Assembly (NCBI RefSeq): GCF_017876625.1
Contig: NZ_JAGIOH010000001.1
Span: 7,461,501 to 7,525,500, forward strand
Source: Streptomyces syringium
GTDB lineage: Bacteria; Actinomycetota; Actinomycetes; Streptomycetales; Streptomycetaceae
DNA length: 64,000 bases
Direction of reading: 5' to 3'
Shown here: in pieces, positions 42,531 through 50,230 of the stretch
How the letters are laid out: each line of letters begins with the position of its first letter
How positions within the stretch are numbered: position 1 is the stretch's first letter
The notes under the pieces: model-generated
Databases searched by the model: none
Told to the model about the DNA's origin: nothing
Seen by the model: the letters and a program-made list of their open reading frames with translations, nothing else
Position numbers and translations under genes: made by a program

Positions 42531-44405
42531 TCAGCGGCGTGGACGGCGGCGCCAGGCGCCGGTCAACTGGGTTGCGACGTAAAGGGCGGAGAGGGTCGCG
42601 AGCAACGGACGGAGGAACATCACGTCGTCCGACATCCAGCCCCGGACCGCCATCGTGGTACAGAGCGGCAGGAAGAGCAGACGCAGCGTCCACCAGTGCC
42701 AGGGCTTGCGCACGGTGTGGACCCGGTGGGGTGCCTGTCCGTCGGCGGCGGTGGCCTTCTCCCAGTCGGCCATCGCCCCGGGGCGGGCGAGGACTCGGGC
42801 GTCGGGCAGCTCGGTGAGGACCTCGGCGCGGGTCCCGAACGCCGCGGGCAGGGGCGGCATGCGCAGTGCCGCGACGAGGTCCGCCTGCCGGCGCGCGGCG
42901 TCGTCGGAGCCGCGCAACAGGGCGATCAGCGGACGGATGTCGGCGATGTCGTACACGGTGGCCACCGCCTGCGCCGTGGCCGTCACCTCGTCGATACCGG
43001 GGACGGGGGCTGCCGGGTCCCACTGGTGCTCGGCCCGTCTTTTGCCCCGGTGCACCAGGGTGAAGCCGTGCCGGTCACCCGACCGGTGAAGTATCAGCGC
43101 GGGCCACCGCTCCCGGGTGGTGAAGGTGCCCGCCGCGGTGACGAGACGGTCCCGGGTGTGCAGGGAGCCGCGGCGCGCGGGGTCGGGGTGGAGCGCTGTC
43201 TCGACCAGTGTGTGCCAGCCGTTGGCGGCCGTGGCCATCCGCAGGGGCGGCCCCGTGGGGCTCGCCTCGGCGACCGTGTCGAGGGTCGCGGAGACGACGG
43301 CGAGGGAGCAGTGTTCCGCCGCCGGATACGGCTCGCCGGCCGGCGCGGGGACGGCCGCCGGGGCCGGCTGCGGGGGCCGGCCGAAGAGCGGGGTGGTTCC
43401 CGCGACCTGCATCCGCACTCCGGTGCGGTACTCCAGGAACTCCTGGCGCGGGTCCCCGACATACGCCCAGGGGAACCGGGTGGCGTGCACGCCGATGGCC
43501 CGGAACTGTTCGAGCGACTCGGCCCAGCGGCCGGAGTTGGCCAGCATCAGGGCGAGGTGGTTGCGTACGTCGGCGACCTCCGGGTCGCCCGCCTCGTAGT
43601 GCGCGACCATGTCGAGGGCGCGCTGGATCGCGGCATCGATCCGGGCCGGGTCGATCGGCCCGTCCGCGACGGCAGAGGCCACGATGACGTACTCGACGGC
43701 CGCCTGGAGCGGCAGCGACCGCAGCTTGGACGGGGGCAGCGCCTCGTCGGCGGCGCGCTCCGCGAAGGCGAACATCTCCTCGTGCGAGCCGTACCACTTG
43801 TCGCACAGGTACTGCAGGGCCGTCGCGTGGCAGCCGAAGTGATGCGGGGAGCGGGCGGTGGCCTCTTCCCAGTAGCTGTCGAAGATCTCCCGGGGCGCCT
43901 GGCAGCCTCGGGCGTGCGTGAGCGCGACGCGCCAGGGGACCGGGTCGGCGGGGTTGAGCTCGATGGCCGCCCCGATCACCGGGACGGCGTCCTCCAACAG
44001 CGCGAAGAAGCCGCGGAACCGGTCCTCGCTCACCTCGTCGGCCCGCGCCGAGCTGCGAATCTCCCACGCCTGCCGGATGCACAGGTCCGCCTTCACCAGC
44101 ATGGCGTCCGGGTCCTCGGGTGCCTCGGACAGCCAGGCGTCCAGCCAGCCGGGGTTGTGCAGCGCGAAGGAGGCCAGGTCCGACACACAGCCGTCGCGGC
44201 GCTCCCACTGCATGTCGTGCCGTGTGGCGGCGAGGAGTTCACGGGCCGCACCGAAGTCGCCGGAGGCGGCCGCGGCGAACGCGGTGCGCAGCGGCGCGTC
44301 CGGCGCGTCGACGACGACGGCCTCGTCGGGCGGCAGCCCCACGCTCAGCGCGGAGGCATGGCGCACCATACGGGGATAAGTGATCAAGGAACGCGGAGAG
44401 AACAT
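42531..44405 (-). CDS. Large protein with TPR-like helices and C-terminal membrane segments
   Basis: The protein has 624 residues from ATG 44405. The first 330 residues are helical repeats (AFAAAASGDFGAARELLAAT, DSYWEEATARSPHHFGCHAT, ERAADEALPPSKLRSLPLQA, RNHLALMLANSGRWAESLEQ), TPR-like and similar to DUF4034-type proteins. A Pro-rich hinge (about 350-370) leads to a beta-rich part (HCSLAVVSATLDTVAEASP, RSGDRHGFTLVHRGKRRAEH). Two hydrophobic segments near the C-terminus (LRLLFLPLCTTMAVRGW and MFLRPLLATLSALYVATQL) anchor it. The function is unknown. The start is overlapped by a palindrome. Confidence 0.7.
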   Translation of the reverse strand: MFSPRSLITYPRMVRHASALSVGLPPDEAVVVDAPDAPLRTAFAAAASGDFGAARELLAATRHDMQWERRDGCVSDLASFALHNPGWLDAWLSEAPEDPDAMLVKADLCIRQAWEIRSSARADEVSEDRFRGFFALLEDAVPVIGAAIELNPADPVPWRVALTHARGCQAPREIFDSYWEEATARSPHHFGCHATALQYLCDKWYGSHEEMFAFAERAADEALPPSKLRSLPLQAAVEYVIVASAVADGPIDPARIDAAIQRALDMVAHYEAGDPEVADVRNHLALMLANSGRWAESLEQFRAIGVHATRFPWAYVGDPRQEFLEYRTGVRMQVAGTTPLFGRPPQPAPAAVPAPAGEPYPAAEHCSLAVVSATLDTVAEASPTGPPLRMATAANGWHTLVETALHPDPARRGSLHTRDRLVTAAGTFTTRERWPALILHRSGDRHGFTLVHRGKRRAEHQWDPAAPVPGIDEVTATAQAVATVYDIADIRPLIALLRGSDDAARRQADLVAALRMPPLPAAFGTRAEVLTELPDARVLARPGAMADWEKATAADGQAPHRVHTVRKPWHWWTLRLLFLPLCTTMAVRGWMSDDVMFLRPLLATLSALYVATQLTGAWRRRPRR

Positions 44406-44416
44406 AGGGTCCCTAT
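44404..44416. promoter_or_regulatory. Palindrome over the start codon of the TPR-like gene
   Basis: ATAGGG-T-CCCTAT (44404-44416) is a perfect palindrome around one base. It overlaps the ATG (44403-44405) and contains the AGGGA ribosome-binding site on the minus strand. With a 1-nt centre it cannot be an RNA hairpin, so a protein-binding DNA site is the better guess. Confidence 0.4.
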
Positions 44417-44455
44417 TAAAGGGCGTATTCCCGCATTCACCCAATCAAATACGAC

Positions 44456-44483
44456 CGCCCCGGGGCCCGGTGGCTCCGGGGCG
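44456..44483 (-). terminator. Terminator after the drug-exporter gene
   Basis: CGCCCCGG (44456-44463) and CCGGGGCG (44476-44483) form an 8-bp stem 20 bp past the exporter stop. On the minus strand the stem is followed by GTCGTATTTGATT, T-rich for this genome. Confidence 0.65.
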
Positions 44484-44502
44484 CCGGCCGCGGACCGGCC
44501 GC

Positions 44503-46095
44503 TCACCCGGCCGCCGGACGCCGGGCAGGCTCTTCCGGGGCGGGGGCCTCTACCGGGGCGTCGCCGCGCAGGGGGACCTCCCGGATGAACCAGGCGGCCG
44601 CGAAGACGATCACCGACGCGACGGCGGCGCCGATGACGATGCCGTGCAGACCACTGGTGACGGCGGCCCGGTAGGCGTCGCGGACGGGAGCGGCCATGTC
44701 CTGCACCAGGGCCGGAGTCACGTCACCGGCTCCGGAGGCCGCCCGCCCCGCGGCCTCGGAGCCGAGCTTCCCGGCCAGGCTCGCCTCCATACGGCTCGCG
44801 TAGACGGCACCGAGCAGCGCGATGCCGAGCGAGCCGCCGATGGTGCGCATCAAGGTGACCGTTCCGCTGGCGGCGCCCATGTCGCGGGGGTCGGCGCTGT
44901 TCATGGTGATGAGCATGGTGCTCTGCATCGTCAGCCCCATGCCGAGCCCGGCGACGAGGGTGAGCGCCGAGGCCACGGCCGTGCCGGTGCTCACGTCGAG
45001 CAGCAGCAGGAGGAGGGAGCCCACGGTCATGGCGGCACCACCGAGGATCGGGTAGAGGCGGTAGCGGCCGTTGCGGCTGACCAGACGGCCCGTCGTGAGC
45101 TGGGCGCCGAGCATGCCGAACATCAGGGGGAGCAGCAGCATGCCGCTGGCCGTCGGCGACGTGCCCTGCACGAACTGCATGTACTGCGGAAGGTAGTTCG
45201 TCACCGAGAGCATCACCGCTCCGACGAGGAAGCTGAGGACCTGGGCGAGGGTGAAGTTGCGGTCGCCGAACAGCCGGGGCGGGATGACCGGTTCCTCGGC
45301 GCGCCGCTCGGTGTACACGAACCCGGCCAGCGTGAGGACGCTGACGGCGCCCAGGGTGAGGATGACCGGCGAGGACCAGGCGTAGCTGGTGCCACCCCAG
45401 CCGGCGAGCAGCGTCAGCGCCAGGATCCCGGCGGTGAGCAGGCCGGCGCCGGCGTAGTCGATCCGGGCCTTGATCCGCTCGGTGCGCAGCCGGATCCCGC
45501 TGCCCACGATCAGCAGGGCGACGACTCCGATGGGCACGTTCACGTAGAAGGTCCAGCGCCAGCTCAGGTGGTCGGTGAGAAAGCCGCCGACCAGCGGGCC
45601 GCCGATGAAGGCGACCGGCATCATCGCGCCGATCATCGACTGCAGACGGCCGCTCTCCCTCGGCGGCACCAGCACGCCGATGATCGACAGGGCGCCGACC
45701 ATCAGCCCGCCCGCACCCACCCCCTGTACGGCGCGGAACGCGATGAGCTGGCCCATGTCCCGCGCGAGCCCGGCGAGCATCGAGCCGATCAGGAAGAGCA
45801 CGACCGCGGTCATGAAGGCGCCCTTGCGACCGTAGAGGTCACCGAGCTTGCCCCAGATGGGCGTGGTGGCGGCCGTGGTGAGCAGATAGGCCGTCACCAC
45901 CCAGGACAGCTGGTTCAGTCCGCCGAGCTCACCGACGATCGTGGGCAGCGCGGTGCCCACGATCAAGCCGTCCAGCATGGCCAGGAACATGCCGAGCATC
46001 AGGCCGAACACACCGAAGTAGAGGGACCTGTGGCGGGTCGGCGCTTCGTCGCGCTCCGCCTCCCGCGTCGGACTGTGGACGTCGTGGTCGTTCAT
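44503..46095 (-). CDS. 14-TM MFS drug exporter (DHA2, EmrB/QacA type)
   Basis: The protein has 530 residues. ATG 46095 follows AGGGGGATC. Fourteen membrane segments are visible. Motif D1 (MFLAMLDGLIVGTALPTI) opens the first helix, motif A (GKLGDLYGRKGAF) lies between helices 2 and 3, and motif C is seen as GPLVGGFLTDHLSWRWTFYV. The family exports cationic or amphipathic drugs by proton antiport. The divergent TetR gene and the operator between them identify it as an inducible efflux system. An Ala/Pro/Glu-rich tail of about 20 residues ends the protein. Confidence 0.92.
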   Translation of the reverse strand: MNDHDVHSPTREAERDEAPTRHRSLYFGVFGLMLGMFLAMLDGLIVGTALPTIVGELGGLNQLSWVVTAYLLTTAATTPIWGKLGDLYGRKGAFMTAVVLFLIGSMLAGLARDMGQLIAFRAVQGVGAGGLMVGALSIIGVLVPPRESGRLQSMIGAMMPVAFIGGPLVGGFLTDHLSWRWTFYVNVPIGVVALLIVGSGIRLRTERIKARIDYAGAGLLTAGILALTLLAGWGGTSYAWSSPVILTLGAVSVLTLAGFVYTERRAEEPVIPPRLFGDRNFTLAQVLSFLVGAVMLSVTNYLPQYMQFVQGTSPTASGMLLLPLMFGMLGAQLTTGRLVSRNGRYRLYPILGGAAMTVGSLLLLLLDVSTGTAVASALTLVAGLGMGLTMQSTMLITMNSADPRDMGAASGTVTLMRTIGGSLGIALLGAVYASRMEASLAGKLGSEAAGRAASGAGDVTPALVQDMAAPVRDAYRAAVTSGLHGIVIGAAVASVIVFAAAWFIREVPLRGDAPVEAPAPEEPARRPAAG

Positions 46096-46138
46096 CGCTG
46101 ATCCCCCTGGCAGTGACGGTCGGCCGAGGCCGTATGCG

Positions 46139-46213
46139 TGTGTACGTCGTATCGAGTTGCGTACAACGTACACACCGCTGTGTACGCTGTCTACTGGCGA
46201 TACGATGTACACA
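46139..46213. promoter_or_regulatory. Concentric palindromic operator between exporter and TetR genes
   Basis: The inner palindrome GTACACA-CCGC-TGTGTAC spans 46168-46185. The outer arms, 16-mers starting TGTGTACGTCG (46139-46154) and ending ATGTACACA (46198-46213), are complementary at 15 of 16 positions. Inner and outer repeats share one centre (about 46176). GTTG-CGTA-CAAC (46157-46168) is a further small palindrome. The block lies between the two starts (46095 and 46236). Confidence 0.75.
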
Positions 46214-46235
46214 CACCAGCTAAGGAGCCCGGCCC

Positions 46236-46973
46236 GTGACCGACCGGAAGAAGGGCGAGGACGAGGCCGTGGTCTCCCTCTGGGAGCGGCTCGAACGCCC
46301 CGCGCCCACCCGAGCAGCAGCCCTCACGCCGCAGCGGATCGCCGCGGCGGCGGTCGCGATCGCCGATGCGGAGGGCCTCGACGCCGTCACCATGCGGCGG
46401 CTCGCCGGCACGCTGGGCGTCGCGCCGATGGCCGCCTACCGGTACGTGTCGGGCAAGGACGACATCCTGGCGCTGATGGTCGACCTCGTCTACGGAGAGC
46501 TGGAAGTCCCCGCCGGCACCGACTGGCGGCAGAGCATGCGCGCTCTCGCCCTCAACACCCGGGACCTGATGCTCGGACACCCCTGGCTCGCCCGGCTCTC
46601 CGAACCGCAGGCGGTGCTCGAGCTGACGCCGAACCGGATGGCCGTGACGGAGCGGGCGCTGACAGCGCTCGACGGCCTGGGCCTGGACGCCGACACGATG
46701 ATGTCCGTCCTCCAGACCGTCGCCGCGTACACGTACGGCAGCACCCACTCCGAGATCGCCGTGCGGCAGCTGATGGAGGGTCAGGGCTGGACCAGCGGTG
46801 ACGAGGTGAGGACGGCGCTGGCTCCCCAGATGATGTGGCTCATGAACACCGGCCGGTATCCCGCCTACCTGCGCTACGCCCAAGGAGCCCAGCGCAAGGA
46901 CGACGCGCGGTGGCGCTTCGAAACCGGCCTGGACTACGTCCTGGACGGCATCGCGGCTCGCATCGGGGCCTGA
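46236..46973 (+). CDS. TetR-family repressor of the drug exporter
   Basis: The protein has 245 residues. The helix-turn-helix (AAVAIADAEGLDAVTMRRLA, then TLGVAPMAAYRYVSGKDDIL) spans about 40-80. The C-terminal domain (residues 95-240; LVYGELEVPAGTDWRQSMRA, ALDGLGLDADTMMSVLQTVA) is of the TetR_C_1 type that binds tetracycline-like drugs in related proteins. The GTG start has AAGGAG 8 bp upstream. It diverges from the exporter and should bind the concentric operator between them. Confidence 0.9.
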   Translation: MTDRKKGEDEAVVSLWERLERPAPTRAAALTPQRIAAAAVAIADAEGLDAVTMRRLAGTLGVAPMAAYRYVSGKDDILALMVDLVYGELEVPAGTDWRQSMRALALNTRDLMLGHPWLARLSEPQAVLELTPNRMAVTERALTALDGLGLDADTMMSVLQTVAAYTYGSTHSEIAVRQLMEGQGWTSGDEVRTALAPQMMWLMNTGRYPAYLRYAQGAQRKDDARWRFETGLDYVLDGIAARIGA

Positions 46974-47030
46974 CCGCCCCCGGCTGATCGGCTGTGGACA
47001 CCGGGGGCCGGGTGGGCCGACAATCACCCC

Positions 47031-47576
47031 ATGACGTCTCCCGATTTCCGCACGCAGGTGAGCCGGCGACCGTCGGAGGCGGAGCGGGACCGGGCGCTCG
47101 ACGTGCTGCGGGCCGGCACCGGCGAGGGCCGGCTCTCGCACGACACGTTCATGCACCGCATGCAGATCGTCCTCACCGCCCGCAGCCGGACCGAGATCGA
47201 CGTCATCGTGGCCGATCTGCCGCCCCGCCGAAACCTCTCGGACGCCATCGTCCGGACAGTGGCGCGGTGTTCGGCCCTCGGGGTCCGGCTGCGCGAGGCC
47301 TGGCACCTGGCACGCCTGCCCGGGCTGCGCCTTCCCGCACCCGACACGAAACCGCTCGGCATCGGCCGTTCCCCGCTGTCGGATCTGCGCTTCGACCACG
47401 ACACGGTCTCCCGCCGGCATGCCGAACTGCGGTACGTGGGCGACTCCTGGCGGCTGTCCGACCTGGGCTCACGCAACGGCACCTATGTCAACGGCCTCCG
47501 CATCGCCGGCACCGTGTGCGTCCGCCCCGGCGACCACGTCGCCTTCGGCAGCCTTCACTTCCGCCTGTCGGTGTGA
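47031..47576 (+). CDS. DUF1707-FHA domain protein
   Basis: The protein has 181 residues. Residues about 10-65 are a DUF1707 (SHOCT-like) domain (RPSEAERDRALDVLRAGTGE and DTFMHRMQIVLTARSRTEID). Residues about 105-180 are an FHA domain with all phosphothreonine-binding elements: LGIGRSPLSDLRF, DTVSRRHAEL and DLGSRNGTYVNGLRI. It should bind a phosphorylated partner of a Ser/Thr kinase pathway. No kinase gene lies in the window. Confidence 0.88.
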   Translation: MTSPDFRTQVSRRPSEAERDRALDVLRAGTGEGRLSHDTFMHRMQIVLTARSRTEIDVIVADLPPRRNLSDAIVRTVARCSALGVRLREAWHLARLPGLRLPAPDTKPLGIGRSPLSDLRFDHDTVSRRHAELRYVGDSWRLSDLGSRNGTYVNGLRIAGTVCVRPGDHVAFGSLHFRLSV

Positions 47577-47653
47577 GCCGTCACCTCGGCGCCGACCGCT
47601 GATCGGCGCCGATCGGCTCAAGTGGGATGCCGCCGGGCCCCGTAGGGACGACG

Positions 47654-48451
47654 ATGTCCGCCATGACGACCTCCTCGCGTGCCCGTTCCTTCGACGCGGC
47701 CGCCGCCCGCTACGCGGCGCACCGCCCCTCCTACCCGCCCGCCCTCCTGGACGCCGTCGAGGAGCTCGCCGGACGCCCGCTCGCCGGAGCACGCGTCGCG
47801 GACGTCGGGGCCGGCACCGGCATCGCCACCCGCCTCCTGCACGGCCGTGGAGCCCGCGTCGTCGCCGTCGAGCCCGGTGACGGCATGGCGGAACAGTTCC
47901 GCCGGGCCCTCCCCGGTGTGCCGGTCGTGCGCGGCGACGGCGACCACCTTCCGCTGGCCTCCGCCTCCGTCGACTTCCTCACCTACGCCCAGGCCTGGCA
48001 CTGGACGGACCCGAGCCGATCGGTCCCCGAAGCGCTCCGCGTCCTGCGCCCCGGCGGCGCGCTCGCGCTCTGGTGGAACGATTTCGACACCGCCGTCCCG
48101 TGGGTCGCCGACCAGACCACCCGTCTCCGCCACTTCTTCGGCGAGGCCACGAGCACCCGGTTCGATCCTGTGCACCTGCGCCGTCTGCCCACCGGGCTCG
48201 GCCTCGTCAGCCACCGGGTGCGCTGGACCCGGCGCGTGCCGGTCGACGTGCACCTGGGCAATCTCGGCAGCCACTCCGCCTTCCTCGTCATCGGTCGCGA
48301 AGCCGCCGACGCCTTCCTCGCCGCCGAGCGCGACCGCCTGACCGGGCTCTTCCCGGACGGCACGGTGGAGGAGAGCTACACGGTCAGCCTCAGCGTCGCC
48401 CGCACCGACGGCCCGTCCCGAGGCGACAGGCCGCGACCGCCCGCGCGCTGA
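47654..48451 (+). CDS. Class I SAM-dependent methyltransferase
   Basis: The protein has 265 residues from ATG 47654; the same frame is open upstream to 47627 and has another ATG at 47663. RSFDAAAARYAAHRPSYPP is a common N-terminus of UbiE-type small-molecule methyltransferases. Motif I is VADVGAGTGIATRLLHGRG, followed by VVAVEPGDGMAEQFR and LTYAQAWHWTDPSRSVPEAL. The substrate is unknown. The ATP-grasp gene follows after one base, so the two probably form an operon. Confidence 0.82.
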   Translation: MSAMTTSSRARSFDAAAARYAAHRPSYPPALLDAVEELAGRPLAGARVADVGAGTGIATRLLHGRGARVVAVEPGDGMAEQFRRALPGVPVVRGDGDHLPLASASVDFLTYAQAWHWTDPSRSVPEALRVLRPGGALALWWNDFDTAVPWVADQTTRLRHFFGEATSTRFDPVHLRRLPTGLGLVSHRVRWTRRVPVDVHLGNLGSHSAFLVIGREAADAFLAAERDRLTGLFPDGTVEESYTVSLSVARTDGPSRGDRPRPPAR

Positions 48452-48452
48452 G

Positions 48453-49328
48453 GTGGACGCCCCGGCGTCATCGGTGCGATCGTCGGCGATCGTGAAGCAC
48501 GGTTTCCTGGCGCTGGCGCCGCAGTACACCCCGACCCGCGAACTGCTCGCGTCCGCCGCCCGGCGGCGGGGCATGGGCGTCGAGATCCTCCCCGCCCGCG
48601 GTGGCGTGACAGGCACGACAGCGGAGAAGGACAGCGGGCACTACTACGGTGGCCCCGTCTTCGCGGCCGGCGTCGTCGACGAGCTCGCCGTCGCCCTTCT
48701 CGAGCCGGACGACGGCTGGCTGGCCGGCCTGCCGCACGCGTACACCCGTCGGCACATCAGCACCTCGACCCTGGGCGAGGCACGCCGACTGTCCGGGCCC
48801 GCCTTCGTCAAGCCGCCCAGCGACAAGAGCTTCCGGGCCGCCGTCCACGACACCGGCGGCTCCCTGCCCGAGAGCGCGGAGCTGGCGCCTGAATCACCGG
48901 TGCTGATCAGCGACGTGGTGACCTGGGCGGCGGAGTTCCGGCTGTTCGTCCTGGACGGCGAGGTCCGTACGGGGTCGCAGTACGCCACCTACGGCCGGTC
49001 CGCATCCCAGCCCCTTGACGGCCACCACCATCGCGACGCCGTCCTGGAGTTCGCGGACGACCTGCTGGGTACCTGTGGCGACAGCCTGCCCAGCGCGGTC
49101 GTGGTGGACGTCGGCCTGCTGACCACCCCCGAAAACGGCGCCGACTCCGACTGGGCGGTCGTCGAGGCCAACATGGCGTGGTTCAGCGACTGCTACGCCG
49201 CCGACCCCGACCGGGCGCTGGACGTCGTCCTGCGCGCGGCCGGCCCACGCGCACGGATCACCGACCGGGACCGCCGGTTCTGCCGGGAACGCGGTGGCAC
49301 CCGCCCGTCCGCTCGCCGTGCGCACTGA
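48453..49328 (+). CDS. ATP-grasp domain protein
   Basis: The protein has 291 residues and resembles a family annotated as ATP-grasp (DUF4343). PAFVKPPSDKSFRAAVHDTG is the ATP-binding central part, VLISDVVTWAAEFRLFVLDG the beta sheet with the expected acidic ends, and VVEANMAWFSDCYAADPDRA holds the Glu/Asn metal ligands. Such enzymes ligate a carboxylate to an amine, possibly on a small peptide or metabolite. The preceding methyltransferase gene ends 1 bp before its GTG, which suggests a joint modification pathway; this is inference. Confidence 0.72.
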   Translation: MDAPASSVRSSAIVKHGFLALAPQYTPTRELLASAARRRGMGVEILPARGGVTGTTAEKDSGHYYGGPVFAAGVVDELAVALLEPDDGWLAGLPHAYTRRHISTSTLGEARRLSGPAFVKPPSDKSFRAAVHDTGGSLPESAELAPESPVLISDVVTWAAEFRLFVLDGEVRTGSQYATYGRSASQPLDGHHHRDAVLEFADDLLGTCGDSLPSAVVVDVGLLTTPENGADSDWAVVEANMAWFSDCYAADPDRALDVVLRAAGPRARITDRDRRFCRERGGTRPSARRAH

Positions 49329-49412
49329 CCGCCCGATGTCTTTTCCGGGGGCCGGCGATCCGATGCCTTGAGAAGCGGAATCGCGGGCACTCGCTGGGGG
49401 ACCGATCATTTC

Positions 49413-49440
49413 GTCCGACTCACCGAGTCCGACTCACCGA
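49413..49440 (+). repeat. Tandem 14-bp repeat before a ribosome-binding site
   Basis: GTCCGACTCACCGA occurs twice without a gap (49413-49426, 49427-49440), ending directly at the GGAGGAG of the gene at 49453. A recent duplication or a two-copy binding site would both explain it. Confidence 0.6.
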
Positions 49441-49452
49441 GGAGGAGACGTC

Positions 49453-49905
49453 ATGTCACAGATCGAGGAGTCCGTCGAGGTCGCCGTTCCGGTCACCACG
49501 GCGTACAACCAGTGGACCCAGTTCGAGGACTTCCCCCGGTTCATGAAGGGCGTCGAGCGCATCGAACAGCGCACGCCGACCCGCACCCACTGGGTGACGA
49601 AGATCGACGGTGTCACCCGGGAATTCGACGCCGAGATCACGGCACAGATCCCCGACGAGCGCGTGGCCTGGACGACCGTGTCCGGCGAGGTCCGCCAGGC
49701 GGGTGTGGTCACCTTCCACCGCCTCGACACGGCGCGCACCAAGGTCATGCTGCAGTTCGACCACGCTCCCGATGGCTTCGTCGACACCGTCGGCGACAAG
49801 CTGGGCTTCGTCCGCCGCCAGGCCAAGGACGATCTGGAGCGCTTCAAGACCTTCATCGAGTCCCGTGGTATCGAGTCCGGCCAGTGGCGAGGCACCGTCG
49901 GCTGA
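49453..49905 (+). CDS. SRPBCC-family cyclase/dehydrase-like protein
   Basis: The protein has 150 residues. ATG 49453 has GGAGGAG 6 bp upstream. EESVEVAVPVTTAYNQWTQF followed by EDFPRFMKGVERIEQ is the typical start of the membrane-associated cyclase/dehydrase group (YcdG-like). VAWTTVSGEVRQAGVVTFHR and DHAPDGFVDTVGDKLGF follow, then a long C-terminal helix. It is a lipid- or polyketide-binding fold of unknown ligand. A tandem repeat precedes the gene. Confidence 0.82.
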   Translation: MSQIEESVEVAVPVTTAYNQWTQFEDFPRFMKGVERIEQRTPTRTHWVTKIDGVTREFDAEITAQIPDERVAWTTVSGEVRQAGVVTFHRLDTARTKVMLQFDHAPDGFVDTVGDKLGFVRRQAKDDLERFKTFIESRGIESGQWRGTVG

Positions 49906-49996
49906 CCGGTTTGCGGCAGAAAGGGCCGGGTACTCGGTGCTCGGCCTTCCGCCACGGCGGGCCGGGCCCACGCGCACGTGGTGATCAGGAGGAACG

Positions 49997-50179
49997 ATGG
50001 ACCGGGGAAGCAGCAAGCACGGCGCCAAGCGGGACGACGAACTGAAGAAAGAGGTGGAAGGCCTGACCCGCTCCGGAAGGCCGACGCGCGCCCAGGAATG
50101 GCGTGAGGCGGAGCCGGCGACCGAGGAGCCCACCGGGGAGGAGGGGAGTGCCCCGGGAGAGGGCAAGAGCGGCAGGTGA
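49997..50179 (+). CDS. Small charged protein of unknown function
   Basis: The protein has 60 residues, strongly charged and probably disordered, with Lys/Asp/Glu in the first half and Gly/Glu/Pro in the second. CAGGAGGAACG precedes the ATG, a near-perfect ribosome-binding site, which is the main evidence for translation. No domain is visible. A GC-rich hairpin follows. Confidence 0.65.
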   Translation: MDRGSSKHGAKRDDELKKEVEGLTRSGRPTRAQEWREAEPATEEPTGEEGSAPGEGKSGR

Positions 50180-50181
50180 AC

Positions 50182-50214
50182 GGCCCCCGGACCGGCCGGG
50201 GATGAGCCGGGGCC
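50182..50214. terminator. GC-rich hairpin between convergent genes
   Basis: CCCCGG (50185-50190) with CCGGGG (50196-50201) and the outer GGCCCC/GGGGCC (50182-50187/50209-50214) give alternative stems between the small protein gene and the molybdenum-hydroxylase operon end. Confidence 0.55.
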
Positions 50215-50230
50215 GGGCCGGGAAACGCCG

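Noticed and set aside
46139..46213. Attachment site or transposon end
   Set aside because: No integrase, transposase or target duplication is near; the position between exporter and TetR genes explains the repeats as operators.
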